A DNA stretch of 39,414 nucleotides from CAYFMH01 sp964344165 (lineage in GTDB: Bacteria; Patescibacteriota; Gracilibacteria; UBA4473), in NCBI GenBank assembly GCA_964344165.1, contig CAYFMH010000007.1:1-39414 (forward strand), given 5' to 3'. The position numbers were made by a program, and so were the translations under genes. The notes under the pieces are model-generated. The model was not told the DNA's origin, made no database searches, and saw only the letters and a list, made by a program, of their open reading frames with translations. Below are positions 14,795 through 24,376 of this stretch, piece by piece. Position 1 is the stretch's first letter; every line of letters starts with the position of its first letter.

Positions 14795-15262
14795 ATGAAC
14801 CATGTACCAGTAAACCTTCTTATTGCAGAAGCCGAAGCCGCTAATCAAGTGGCAGAAAAAGAAATGACAGAACGAGAAAAGCTCTATAAAGAGCGAAACG
14901 ATCTATGCGCTTCCTTACAAGAAAAGGGCGTATCTTTTAATTGTACTGCTCCCATAAAGGAGTTGAAAAAGCTCTTGGGGGCAAATCCTAAAAATCCGGC
15001 GAAAAAAGATGAGGCAAAGGGAAAAAAGGAAGAGCCGGAAGCGAAAAAGGTAGCGGAAACAAAAATGGAAGATGCAGAGGAAGAAGAACAGCCAAATGAA
15101 ACACAGGAGGAGGGAGAAACAGAACCAAAAGAAGATGATCCAAAAGCTAAACTGAATGAATTAAGAGCTAAAGCAAAATCGCTCGGTATAAAACCGCCTC
15201 GCCTATACACGATGAGCGAAGAAAAATTAGAGGCAGAAATTAAAAAACTTGAATCTAAATGA
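14795..15262 (+). CDS. HeH/SAP-like structural protein
   Basis: A 155-residue protein with two short helix-extended loop-helix-type modules, around residues 30-65 (ERNDLCASLQEKGVSF, then IKELKKLLGA) and 120-153 (LNELRAKAKSLGIKPP, then EEKLEAEIKKL), separated by a highly charged Lys/Glu linker. HeH/SAP-like modules are often found in small phage proteins encoded just after the coat, where they are thought to contact DNA or the head interior. Its stop overlaps the start of the next gene (ATGA), indicating coupling. Confidence 0.65.
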   Translation: MNHVPVNLLIAEAEAANQVAEKEMTEREKLYKERNDLCASLQEKGVSFNCTAPIKELKKLLGANPKNPAKKDEAKGKKEEPEAKKVAETKMEDAEEEEQPNETQEEGETEPKEDDPKAKLNELRAKAKSLGIKPPRLYTMSEEKLEAEIKKLESK

Positions 15263-15879
15263 ATATAACGCTCGATCAACTTTTTAAGACGGCTTATGGA
15301 GTTTCTGTTGATGATGACGGACTTGATTCGGATGTACGAATGCACTCTTTTAATGTTGGGTACGAGATGTTTTTGACGGAGTTCGATAGTATTTTCCCAG
15401 AGATGAGATTGAAGACTGTAAAATTCATTTCTGAAAGTGGTGGGAACTCTAAAAAGGGTTTGGGAGAGGATGTGGGGGGCAATCCGTATGATGATTTTTT
15501 TCGTCCGTATGATGTTCATAGAACGGATGCAGGGGAAAGTTTTTATGAAGAGGTCTTTGAATCGACAAAACGTTTTTCGAGTGATGAAACTTGGTTTACC
15601 GATAACGATAAAATGTATTTCCTCAACTATGATGAAGGGGAAGTTTTTTTAGTACGCTACTATCCGCAGTTCAAGCATTATCCAACGGATCAGAACGGAG
15701 CAACGGAAGTTTTTTTGCCTATGGAGGCGAGAAAGGCTTTTTATGGCTTTCTTGTGGCGATGTTTAACGCCGTAGAACAAGAACCTATCCAACACGAAGG
15801 AAGGGCTATGATTTTCGATCAATACTTCAATGACATGGAAAAAATGTTTCCGAACAAATCCATTTCTTTTTCTTACTAA
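15259..15879 (+). CDS. Head-completion/head-tail connector-type protein
   Basis: A 206-residue protein, acidic and aromatic-rich, with the segment AFYGFLVAMFNAVEQEP that looks like an alpha-helical adaptor core. No strong family signature is visible. Position between the coat region and the tail hub matches head-tail adaptor proteins such as P22 gp4-type factors, which seal the portal after packaging. It overlaps the upstream gene by 4 bases (ATGA) and the next gene starts 3 bases after its stop, so it is part of one tight operon. Confidence 0.55.
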   Translation: MNITLDQLFKTAYGVSVDDDGLDSDVRMHSFNVGYEMFLTEFDSIFPEMRLKTVKFISESGGNSKKGLGEDVGGNPYDDFFRPYDVHRTDAGESFYEEVFESTKRFSSDETWFTDNDKMYFLNYDEGEVFLVRYYPQFKHYPTDQNGATEVFLPMEARKAFYGFLVAMFNAVEQEPIQHEGRAMIFDQYFNDMEKMFPNKSISFSY

Positions 15880-15882
15880 AAT

Positions 15883-17475
15883 ATGTCTTATGCACAAAGG
15901 ATCGTTGAAAATCAAAGTGGACAGACTTCTCAATTATCTAGCGAGAAGAATCCACTCGGAACTTATGCACGACTACTTAATGTGCGTAGTAAAAATAATG
16001 AACTCGAATCTATCGGGGGCAGTCTCAAACAAGTTGAAGTTGATAACGCTGTCCGTTTCGGAAACACCTTCTTTTTTGAAAACAGGGAGTTTGTTTTTTA
16101 TGTAAGGGAGGACGAGACAGACAACAATATTGAAAAAACTTTTTTAGCCGAAGTGATTGACGGCGTATTGACGGACTTGGAGGACGGAGGGCTTAAAATC
16201 AGATATACGCTTACTCGTGATCCGTCTTTGGCGATTGCGCCGGATGCTTTTTTTGCGACTTTTGGCGATACAGTAGAGAAATTTAAAATTGTGGGAGGCG
16301 GTATTTCTCCTTCTACCCTTACCGGAGCAAGCAATGTAGTGGCGATTTGTTTCGGGCAAAATCGAATATTGGGAGTGTCGGGAAAGAATATTTTGATTTC
16401 CAATATGGTAGCCGGAGGGGATGTAACGACTTTTAATACTGGCGATGGGTGGACGGATGGGGGGCGATTTCCTTCTACGCTCAAAAGAGATGGTACGAAT
16501 ATTGCGTATGCTTCGGGGAAAGTGGTTGTTTTTTCTGCTTCGGAGATTGAAGTAAAGATACTTTCAGAGATTCAGAGGGATAACGGAACAGGGGTACTTG
16601 TTTCTGAAAAGAAAACGGAGGAGTACGGAGAAGCGAGAGGAGTAGGAACGGCGACTTTTCGGCAGTTGGCTCAATACAAGGAGTATCTTTTCTTTGTGGA
16701 TGAGAACACGAAGGAGTTTTATCACATGCTCCCTCAAAAAGACCAAAACGGAAAACTGTTTGTCGAGCCGATTACTTTGGATGAAAAGAACTTTGAGAGG
16801 TGCGAATTTGACCGATATTTGAGTTTTTATAGCAATAAGATGAAAGCCGTCCTTATTGCCTGTAAATCACAAGTTGGGGCTTTTAATGATCTCGTTATTG
16901 TGTTTGATCCAAAAGATAAAACCTTTGCTCATAAAAAATGGAGTGTGTCTTCTTTTGCGGAAGATGTGAGTGGAGATTTGTTTTTTACGAAGGATAACGA
17001 AGCCAAAATCATGCAGTACGATGAAGACACTTATACAGAAGATGAAAGTGAAAGTGTTTTGGAAATAGAGATGAACGATTTTTCCGATCCAGAGTTTTGG
17101 AAGAAATTGAAGGTTAAGAAGTTGGCTTTTTGGCTCATGGTAAATCCAGATGCACAAATAGAGTTCTTTCAGTCTATTGATGGAGGAGACTTTCAAGAAG
17201 TGAATTTAAAGATTGATCCAATTCTTTTTCAAGGAAGTTTTATTTCTCCACGTCAAATTCTGGGAAGGACGGCAAGCGGATCGTCCAGGAGAGAGGAAGC
17301 GGAAGAGATTGTTTCTTACATTATGGGAAAGGCAAAAGCGAAGTCTAAAGGCACGATTGTACGCTATTTAATGCGAATACGGACGGATAAACGCTTTGTT
17401 TTCAAAAAGTGGGCTATTACTAATTACCGAGTTATTGGAAAAAGAAAAAGTGCTAATATACGAGTTAATAACTGA
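15883..17475 (+). CDS. Tail hub/DNA stabilisation protein, P22 gp10-like
   Basis: A 530-residue protein rich in short beta-strands with recurrent glycine-aspartate turns (VAICFGQNRILGVSG; YKEYLFFVDENTKEFYHM; FNDLVIVFDPKDKTFAHKKW), the pattern of a beta-propeller. In P22-like phages the hub protein gp10 has this architecture, this size and this position and plugs the portal after packaging while anchoring the tailspikes. The opening MSYAQRIVENQSGQ is also reminiscent of that group. The call rests on architecture and synteny, not on a profile match. The N-terminus follows an A-rich leader, 3 bases after the previous stop. Confidence 0.65.
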   Translation: MSYAQRIVENQSGQTSQLSSEKNPLGTYARLLNVRSKNNELESIGGSLKQVEVDNAVRFGNTFFFENREFVFYVREDETDNNIEKTFLAEVIDGVLTDLEDGGLKIRYTLTRDPSLAIAPDAFFATFGDTVEKFKIVGGGISPSTLTGASNVVAICFGQNRILGVSGKNILISNMVAGGDVTTFNTGDGWTDGGRFPSTLKRDGTNIAYASGKVVVFSASEIEVKILSEIQRDNGTGVLVSEKKTEEYGEARGVGTATFRQLAQYKEYLFFVDENTKEFYHMLPQKDQNGKLFVEPITLDEKNFERCEFDRYLSFYSNKMKAVLIACKSQVGAFNDLVIVFDPKDKTFAHKKWSVSSFAEDVSGDLFFTKDNEAKIMQYDEDTYTEDESESVLEIEMNDFSDPEFWKKLKVKKLAFWLMVNPDAQIEFFQSIDGGDFQEVNLKIDPILFQGSFISPRQILGRTASGSSRREEAEEIVSYIMGKAKAKSKGTIVRYLMRIRTDKRFVFKKWAITNYRVIGKRKSANIRVNN

Positions 17476-17479
17476 GAAT

Positions 17480-17542
17480 GTTACACAAAAAACGGAAAGT
17501 TATACAAAAATTGATAATTTCTAAAAAAATCTGATAATAGAA
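17480..17542 (+). promoter_or_regulatory. Repeated promoter-like element, copy 5 (upstream of tail fibre)
   Basis: GTTACACAAAAAACGG at 17480-17495 matches the core of the other copies. Downstream, TGATAAT occurs twice (17512-17518 and 17532-17538), either of which could serve as a -10 for the tail fibre gene at 17543. Confidence 0.5.
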
Positions 17543-20539
17543 TTGAAAATGGACATAATTGCAAAACCAAATTTCAACGGAACATTTAGCGGATCGCCTA
17601 CTGTGTGGGCGAGACATACGTTTGGCTCTCCTCAAAACTTGTCGGATATTCAGAACTTGAAACTGGAAATCGAGACAATCGGGGCGCATGGAAACATTTT
17701 TGTACGGCTAGAGAATGACGCAAATGTGTATGCGGAGTTCAATATGGGGGGTGATATGACCGGAGATACCGGAACGAGAACGCAAAATTTAGAGAAGATG
17801 ATAAAGGACTGCACCTATACGGAGCAGACGACTGATTTTGATGCAAGCGATATAAACTCAATCTACATTTCGTTTGTAGATGATGGGAACGAAACAGGGA
17901 TTGCAGATGCTACTGAAACATCTATTGGGATAACGTATGATACGGAGGTGGCACACAATTTGGAGTTTGTGGACGGTTTTTCTACGGAACTGACAAAGAA
18001 AGTAGAACTTTCTGCTACTACAATTCAGCTCAAAGATCGTCCGGTAAATCCAAATACAGGGGAATATATCAATGAAACGTTGATTGTTGTTTCTGATGGA
18101 ACGGCACAGGCGATTAAAGATTTTGAAGCTACGCCGAGCGAATTAGGGAAAATTTTAGGAGAAGTATTTTGGATTGAGTTTGTTTCGCAAAATACGACTA
18201 CCGGAGTTTCTACTTGGAATATTCTGCAACGAGGGGGAGGCAATGTTCGCATTCCTCCCGCCTTAGCTGATTTTCGGAAGTCTCTAAGGCATGAAGAACA
18301 TGCACAAGGGGCAACTGTGATAATCTCCCTCTTGAAAGGGTTAATTCAAGAGGGCGTAGATCAAGCAAAACAGGAAGCAGAAGGGATTGCTACGGATTTT
18401 GAAGATCATAAAAAAACTACTTCTACACAAATTGTTTTGGCAAAAACCAGTATGCAAATGGAAGCGGAGCAGATAGAGGAAAAAGAGGATGAATTTGAGG
18501 AAGCGATAACTACACAGCAGAGCGACTTTGAGACACAAATGCAGTCTAATTATGACAATTTTACGGCAAGTAATAGAGATATGACGGCAAAGCTAACGGA
18601 CGGAGAAACAACGAAAATAGATGTTTCTCCTGGAAATTGGTTGTATGGAACAACACCAGTTGCTTATGCCGGAGTTATCGGGCTTTCTGTAACACTCAAT
18701 CAGACAACTTATTATGAAGTAGATACTTCGGGAACGTTGCAGAGTAATACTAGCGGATTTACGCAGGGGCGATATTCCGTAGCAGAGGTAGTGGCTAATG
18801 CTACACAGATTACTTCGATAAAAAACTATGGAGGGGGGTATCAGATAGATGCACCAAAAAAGACTGAATTTCCGCTTTCAGAGGATTTGAGTGTCGGAAA
18901 GGTGGTACGAATGATAAATGACGGAGGAGTGGGAAAACTGGCTGATATTGTGGCTGATGGANNNNNNNNNNCGAGTGGAGATAGTACGGAGTTTTCAGAT
19001 GGTTCGTACTACATAAAGTCGGCTTATGATGGAACGGAGTATGTGGTTATTGTTTATGTGAATACTGGCGATGTTGTGGAAGCGAGAGCTTTTTCTTGGG
19101 ATAGAGCTTCAAAAACCTTAACTCCGGCAGGGGCGGCACTTGATTTGACGGAGGTGGATTCAAACAGGGTGGCTATTGGTTACGATCCCGACCAGGATCG
19201 TTATTTATTGATTTACTTCCACGAGACTACCGGATATGTGTATGGAAAAGTGCTAAAAAACGTAAACGGAACACTTACACAGGGAACAGGCGTACAGATT
19301 AGCAATGTATCGGTAAACTATCCATGTATTTCTTACGATCAAAATGCTCAAAAACATCTGGTTTGTTGGCAGAACGGAAATTTATTTGGAGTGGCGGCGA
19401 CTATTTCTGATATGACTGTTTCTTTTGGAACGATTGTAGATGAGGCTAGTGGAGCGCAAGCACAAATGGAATCTGGATATGATGCTACGGCAGGGAAACA
19501 CTTAGTACACTCTCATACAAGCGGTACTGTGTATGCTCGTGCGGTTTCCATTTCCGGTACGACTGTTACTTTTCATGCCAAAGTAAATGTTAGTATTAGC
19601 GGAAATGTAGATGAGTTGGGGCTTGCTTTTGATGGAGCAAGTACCTTTTTATCACTTCAAGATGATGCCGGAGGAAATGGGAGGGTTCGGGCTTTGGTTA
19701 TTAACGGAACAACAGTAGATGCAAAAACGGCTTATTTATTTCACTCTGGGGCGGTTGATTATCCGAGTGGGGCTTACGATGCTACAAATGGAAAGTTTTA
19801 TATCAATTATCAAGACGAAGCGGATGGAGATAAGGCAAAAATGGTTAGTTGTACTGTGGACGGAAGCTATAATCTTACGTTTGGAAGCGAAGTTGAGATC
19901 ATGGGAGGAAACAGAATCCAGTACAATGAGGCGTATAGCCTAAGTGGAGATACAATTTTGGTGGTGGGAAAGGATATAGATAAAAATAAATCGGTAGCCT
20001 TTCTTACTAATTACGCCGAGATAAACTACACAGGGCTATATGGGATTTTACAGGAGACAGGAACAACGGCACAGGTAAAAGAAGTTGCTCCCTGGTTCAC
20101 GACTTCAAAAGTGCATAGTAATCTTACTCCAGGCGAACAATATTACTTACAGCCAGACAACACGATTAATACGCCAAAGACCAATTTCCCTATGGGAATT
20201 GCGACTTCTGATACTGATTTATTCCTTACGCCGAAGGACACAACAGAAACAAGTCCAGGAATGAAAGCTAATAGCGGATATTACTCAACAGCAGGGGGAA
20301 CTTTTGCACATGGACTAGGTACAACTCCAAAAGTTATTTTGATTTATCGAATGGGGTTCAATAATGATAGAGAGGCTTTGACTATGTGGACAGCAGGGGG
20401 AGGAAGTCATACACAGGAAGGTTATAGCGGAGGATTCGATCAATCATGGCATAGTGTGGTTTCTGATGTGAACGATACGGATTTTAAGGTTACTGTTTCG
20501 GCAGGTACTACAAATGCTATGTGGCTTGCTTTTGCTTAA
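17543..20539 (+). CDS. Tail fibre/receptor-binding protein with predicted beta-propeller
   Basis: About 998 codons as assembled. N-terminal beta-rich region (1-260), a coiled coil (about 265-350; EQIEEKEDEFEEAI), a small trimer-type domain, then an assembly gap of ten Ns at 18962-18971. After the gap seven repeated units of about 50 residues each carry a Tyr-Asp (or Phe-Asp) turn: SAYDGTEYVV, IGYDPDQDRY, ISYDQNAQKH, SGYDATAGKH, LAFDGASTFL, GAYDATNGKF and a diverged last one, suggesting a seven-bladed propeller. The C-terminal 95 residues (GGTFAHGLGTTPKVILIYRM) resemble receptor-binding tips of tail fibres. It likely determines host attachment. True length is uncertain because of the gap. Confidence 0.75.
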   Translation: MKMDIIAKPNFNGTFSGSPTVWARHTFGSPQNLSDIQNLKLEIETIGAHGNIFVRLENDANVYAEFNMGGDMTGDTGTRTQNLEKMIKDCTYTEQTTDFDASDINSIYISFVDDGNETGIADATETSIGITYDTEVAHNLEFVDGFSTELTKKVELSATTIQLKDRPVNPNTGEYINETLIVVSDGTAQAIKDFEATPSELGKILGEVFWIEFVSQNTTTGVSTWNILQRGGGNVRIPPALADFRKSLRHEEHAQGATVIISLLKGLIQEGVDQAKQEAEGIATDFEDHKKTTSTQIVLAKTSMQMEAEQIEEKEDEFEEAITTQQSDFETQMQSNYDNFTASNRDMTAKLTDGETTKIDVSPGNWLYGTTPVAYAGVIGLSVTLNQTTYYEVDTSGTLQSNTSGFTQGRYSVAEVVANATQITSIKNYGGGYQIDAPKKTEFPLSEDLSVGKVVRMINDGGVGKLADIVADGXXXXSGDSTEFSDGSYYIKSAYDGTEYVVIVYVNTGDVVEARAFSWDRASKTLTPAGAALDLTEVDSNRVAIGYDPDQDRYLLIYFHETTGYVYGKVLKNVNGTLTQGTGVQISNVSVNYPCISYDQNAQKHLVCWQNGNLFGVAATISDMTVSFGTIVDEASGAQAQMESGYDATAGKHLVHSHTSGTVYARAVSISGTTVTFHAKVNVSISGNVDELGLAFDGASTFLSLQDDAGGNGRVRALVINGTTVDAKTAYLFHSGAVDYPSGAYDATNGKFYINYQDEADGDKAKMVSCTVDGSYNLTFGSEVEIMGGNRIQYNEAYSLSGDTILVVGKDIDKNKSVAFLTNYAEINYTGLYGILQETGTTAQVKEVAPWFTTSKVHSNLTPGEQYYLQPDNTINTPKTNFPMGIATSDTDLFLTPKDTTETSPGMKANSGYYSTAGGTFAHGLGTTPKVILIYRMGFNNDREALTMWTAGGGSHTQEGYSGGFDQSWHSVVSDVNDTDFKVTVSAGTTNAMWLAFA
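18962..18971. other. Assembly gap (10 N)
   Basis: Ten unknown bases inside the tail fibre gene, at codon 474. A run of exactly ten is usually a scaffolding placeholder, so the missing length and even the reading frame across it are not known. Confidence 0.95.
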
Positions 20540-20563
20540 TTTTTTAGTTCTTAAATTTTAAAA

Positions 20564-20914
20564 ATGGCTAATACAGAAATGAAATTATCGGCTTCGACTG
20601 ATGGACAGGGCATACTGATTGCCGGAACGGACACAGGAAGTGCGGACACACTTCATACCGCCGTAGCCGGAACAGATGACCACGATAAAATTGCGATTTG
20701 GGCTTCTAATAATCATACGGCTGATGTGGAGCTTACGATTGAGTACGGAGAAACAACGGCTACTAAAACGATTGTAAAAACGATTAAAAAGAAGGCAGGG
20801 CTACGAGTGGTTATTCCTGGACTGCTACTCCAAAATGCGAAAGTGGTAAAGGCTTTTGCGAGTGTGGCAAGCAAAGTTACTGTTTTTGGTTTGGTAGAGC
20901 GTACTACGGCTTAA
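20564..20914 (+). CDS. Small virion-type beta-sandwich protein
   Basis: A 116-residue protein with no signal peptide, Thr/Ala-rich, predicted mostly beta (VELTIEYGETTATKTIV; KKKAGLRVVIPGLLLQNA; KVTVFGLVERTTA). Small beta-sandwich proteins in this place, right after the fibre gene, are often decoration or fibre-associated factors. Separated by 24 bases from the fibre gene and 14 from the next. No family recognised. Confidence 0.6.
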   Translation: MANTEMKLSASTDGQGILIAGTDTGSADTLHTAVAGTDDHDKIAIWASNNHTADVELTIEYGETTATKTIVKTIKKKAGLRVVIPGLLLQNAKVVKAFASVASKVTVFGLVERTTA

Positions 20915-20928
20915 AAAATATTTAAAAA

Positions 20929-23283
20929 ATGCCTGTTATAAATGGAAAATCCTCGTATGGAACGACCAATTATTCTCGAAATAGATCGAGTGGTAAAGCC
21001 TATGCGAAAAAATTACAGGAGGAAGCAAACAAAAGGGTTGTTTCCTCCGGTAAAATCCATACGCCAAAAAAGACAGTCGTCCGCAATCCTGATTTTGACA
21101 AACTTTCCGATGCAGAAAAAGAACAGAATGCGAAGTACCTTAATTCTGATGATCCGAAAGTCCGAGCTTTGGGGATTTCTCATCTGAAAGAAACGGACAC
21201 TACCGGATATAGCAACTTAACGAGCAAGGGAAAATTGAGCCGAGCAACGAAACTAAAACAGTATCAAGATGCTTTCAAATCTTCTCCTTATACGCCGGAG
21301 AACAAATATCTAACGACACTCAATAAGAAAGAAGAGTTACAGATAAAACCTAATGTAAATCCCTATACGAAAAGAGCCGAGCCAGTTAATCCGATTAGTT
21401 ATGGATCGCTTGAATCTAAACGAAAACAGTTTGGGCTTAATGATTCTCGCCGTACTCCAAAATCAAGTGATTTCACTAATCTAAAGTCGAATGTGAGCAG
21501 AGAATACGATAATTCTTTGCAGGGGAAAATAACGGAGTATCAAGGGGCTTTTGATTCTAAATGGAATACGGCACGAAGCGATTTTGTGGCGCAATATCTG
21601 AAAGACAATATTGCTCCTTTTCGGCATGAGATAGCGAAGCAACAGGCAATCATAGACGAGAATCAAAAGCAGTTGGATTTCTACAACTCTTACGAATACC
21701 GGAAAGACGGAACTCCTAAAGGGGTGCGTATGCGGAAGCGACAAATGAGTGAAAAAATCAAACAGGCTAAAGCCAATATTGAGAGTATTGAAAAATCAGT
21801 AAGTGATACCGGAGGGAAAAAGTTTGATGAAGAAAACAAGAAAACAAAGGATAGCGAGTATGAAACGTTACAAGCGATAATCGAAGCCGAGAGAGCTGAA
21901 TATCAGAATGAGAAAGAAGAAATGGTGGCAGAGGAAAAAGAAAATTATGAGAAGCGAAAAACAATTTTTGGTTCTCATAGAGATACGAGTACCGGAACGG
22001 CTGATGGAGAGAATTATAAAGAAAATTCTATCTATGAAGCTCTAATGAAGCAGTTTGATACGAAACAAACGAGAGCAAAGGAGGATTATCAAAAGAAGCT
22101 CCAAAAGAAACGTGAGGACGAGTGGGAGCAGATAACAAGCCGAGCCGAAGATGCTACGACTACTGCGGAAAAAGAAAGGTATTTGGCACAGGAAAAAAGA
22201 CGTTTGGATCAAGTCTATGGGAATGATGACAATGGCTACGAAGGAGAGCTAATGACGGAGTATTTGGAAAAACTGGCTACGGCGAGAACTCGAAAGGAGG
22301 AGGATTTGATGAACGATAAGGAGCTGACTATTTTGAAGGCTACGGAAAAATCGAGAACTAAATCAGATACGGCAAGTAGTCTCCAAAATGATGAGAAGGT
22401 GGCTTTTATTCGAGCTTTTATTGATAGAGATACAGGCGATCCAGACACAGCCGTTGCAAGAGCATTAAAAGCCTATGAACGATCCGCTAAAATTGGAGAT
22501 GAGGGAGCAATAAATGAATTTGAATTGGGAGAGGAGTTAGACGAAAAATTAAGGCTCTATAACGAAAATAAGGACGATCCCGAAGGTTTATCGCCGGACA
22601 GGGCGTATGAATGGCTTGTGTCCGAAGATGTGCCTATGGGAGTGGCTTCAAAAATGCTCGAAGTGAGAGGGATTGAAAAATCTCTTTTGGATAAGCTGAA
22701 ATATGAGAAAATGAAGGATTTAGGCTTTTCTGATGAGGATATTGCGAAGCTGAAAGAAAAGGAGCAGAACAAGTCCGCTTCGGAAATGTATTTGAAAGGT
22801 TTAATGACACCAGAACAGGAAGAATTGTATTTGAAGCGAGTTTTAGAAAAAAGTCTGGTAAGTGGAGGAGATGTAACGAAAGGAACGTACAAACTCCAAA
22901 ATCTAGCGGAAGAATATGCGGATCGATATACGAGAAATGATCTAATCCGAGGGAAACGAGCGATTGGGACGGATGATAATGGAAAGACGATTTATGAAAA
23001 CATTGATGGTGGAGCGGAATTGAGGGAGAAGGCTCTTATTTTGCAGGGAATTAAGGCGAAAGAAATTCGGGAAACAGATGTACCAAAGGTAAAAAAAGAA
23101 ATTAGCAGAGTAAAAAAATTGCCGAAAACGGAGCAAAAAACATATATCGATAATGGAAAAAAAGAGACAGATAGCCCTTGGATTCCTAATTTTATTGAGA
23201 AGATTATTTTCCCAGAGCGATTTGAGGAGAAAGAAACAAATTTTGAAGATGATTTTGCGGAAGCATTAAAAAAAGTGAAATAA
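20929..23283 (+). CDS. Large coiled-coil virion-associated protein
   Basis: A 784-residue protein, Lys/Glu-rich and almost entirely helical. The N-terminal 200 residues are Ser/Lys-rich and likely flexible; long coiled-coil segments follow (EIAKQQAIIDENQKQLDFY; EAERAEYQNEKEEMVAEEKE; KEDYQKKLQKKREDEWEQI). There is no transmembrane helix or enzyme motif. As the last gene of the plus-strand late block in a podovirus-like order it could be an ejection (internal virion) protein acting with the giant protein encoded convergently at 32393-37540. Its stop is only 2 bases from the stop of the first metal-island gene on the other strand. Confidence 0.65.
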   Translation: MPVINGKSSYGTTNYSRNRSSGKAYAKKLQEEANKRVVSSGKIHTPKKTVVRNPDFDKLSDAEKEQNAKYLNSDDPKVRALGISHLKETDTTGYSNLTSKGKLSRATKLKQYQDAFKSSPYTPENKYLTTLNKKEELQIKPNVNPYTKRAEPVNPISYGSLESKRKQFGLNDSRRTPKSSDFTNLKSNVSREYDNSLQGKITEYQGAFDSKWNTARSDFVAQYLKDNIAPFRHEIAKQQAIIDENQKQLDFYNSYEYRKDGTPKGVRMRKRQMSEKIKQAKANIESIEKSVSDTGGKKFDEENKKTKDSEYETLQAIIEAERAEYQNEKEEMVAEEKENYEKRKTIFGSHRDTSTGTADGENYKENSIYEALMKQFDTKQTRAKEDYQKKLQKKREDEWEQITSRAEDATTTAEKERYLAQEKRRLDQVYGNDDNGYEGELMTEYLEKLATARTRKEEDLMNDKELTILKATEKSRTKSDTASSLQNDEKVAFIRAFIDRDTGDPDTAVARALKAYERSAKIGDEGAINEFELGEELDEKLRLYNENKDDPEGLSPDRAYEWLVSEDVPMGVASKMLEVRGIEKSLLDKLKYEKMKDLGFSDEDIAKLKEKEQNKSASEMYLKGLMTPEQEELYLKRVLEKSLVSGGDVTKGTYKLQNLAEEYADRYTRNDLIRGKRAIGTDDNGKTIYENIDGGAELREKALILQGIKAKEIRETDVPKVKKEISRVKKLPKTEQKTYIDNGKKETDSPWIPNFIEKIIFPERFEEKETNFEDDFAEALKKVK

Positions 23284-23285
23284 TA

Positions 23286-24359
23286 TCACATCTGATTCAT
23301 CAGCCAAGCAAGAAAAATCACTTGAGGCAACGTAATCAGCGGTAAAAAGAACGCAATCTTCCAACTCTTAGTTGTTTCTTTGAGCAGCATTACTTCTGTG
23401 TAGTCGGTAGACACCCCAGTCATCAGGAATGCAAACGAATTTCCCGGAGCTTTGGCTCTGGTGAGTAGGTCAGCCGCAATCGGGGTAGACCCCTCTGAAC
23501 AAACTTCTAATATGGTTGCTACCAGTATCGTCAGTCCTAGTCCAGAAAGTGTCGCTCCAAAAAACGTCTGAAAATTATCCACTGATACAAAAGTTCGGAT
23601 CAGACTGGCTAAAATAACCCCAAAGAAAATCCATCGCAAGATCATTCGTGATCCTTTCAGACCATTCCAGAGCATTCCTCCGAAAAATGATGGAGAAAAC
23701 GAGGTCTGTTTAAATTTAGACCGAGCCTCCGACCAAAATTTAAAATCCTCCTCTACTTCCATTTTTTGAGGGTTGGTCGGCAACACCCCTTTAGCTACGA
23801 GTTTTTCAAAAATCAATCCAGAAATGACGGCAATAATCATTGAGAGCAAAAGGAACGCCATCATCCACTTAAATCCGATTAAAGCCCAGAGAATCAAGGT
23901 CAGCGAAAAAGAGTTCCAAGGACTGGAAATAAGGAATGCCATTACTTGTCCCAGACTTGCTCCTCGTTCATACAGTTTCATCCCCACCATGAGTATTCCA
24001 TGAGAACATAAGTCGAGCAGTACCCCTGCACCTGTTGCTCGCAGGATACCGCCAAAAGTTCCTCCTTTTCCCAATAAGGAAATTGTAAACTCTCTCGGAA
24101 TTTTATCGAGGATTCCCACGAATAAAATTCCTAGAAACACTCCCCAAGCCATTTGATTAAGGAGTTCAAAGGAGGAAATAGTAAAAGTTGGTAGATACGC
24201 TATTTCTGTAAATTTATCGGCGAACAGCCATTGAGCTATGTATGCAACTGTCAGGATTGTGATGCTTCCCCAGAGCAACCAGTCAAACTTACTTTTGACA
24301 TGGTGATGATGGTGTTCTTTGCCACTCGGTTTTGGTGGCATATGACAGGATTCAGACAT
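23286..24359 (-). CDS. SO_0444-type metal efflux permease
   Basis: A 357-residue integral membrane permease of the DUF318/COG0701 group (relatives of ArsP and of SO_0444 Cu/Zn exporters). After a His-rich cytoplasmic N-terminus (GKEHHHHHVK) come about eight hydrophobic segments. The two family half-repeats are CSHGILMVGMKLYERGAS followed by AFLISSPWNS, and VCSEGSTPIAADLLTRA followed by AFLMTGVSTDY, each with a conserved Cys-Ser in a membrane loop. It probably moves a soft metal or metalloid out of the cytoplasm. It is the last gene of the minus-strand island and its stop nearly abuts the phage gene on the other strand. Confidence 0.8.
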   Translation of the reverse strand: MSESCHMPPKPSGKEHHHHHVKSKFDWLLWGSITILTVAYIAQWLFADKFTEIAYLPTFTISSFELLNQMAWGVFLGILFVGILDKIPREFTISLLGKGGTFGGILRATGAGVLLDLCSHGILMVGMKLYERGASLGQVMAFLISSPWNSFSLTLILWALIGFKWMMAFLLLSMIIAVISGLIFEKLVAKGVLPTNPQKMEVEEDFKFWSEARSKFKQTSFSPSFFGGMLWNGLKGSRMILRWIFFGVILASLIRTFVSVDNFQTFFGATLSGLGLTILVATILEVCSEGSTPIAADLLTRAKAPGNSFAFLMTGVSTDYTEVMLLKETTKSWKIAFFLPLITLPQVIFLAWLMNQM

Positions 24360-24376
24360 GGTAAAAGGAATTAGAA

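Noticed and set aside
14884..15519. A 211-codon minus-strand ORF
   Set aside because: Antisense to two overlapping phage genes with a Ser/Phe-rich translation typical of a shadow frame.
17543..20539. Diversity-generating retroelement target in the tail fibre
   Set aside because: No reverse transcriptase or template repeat is seen in the window.
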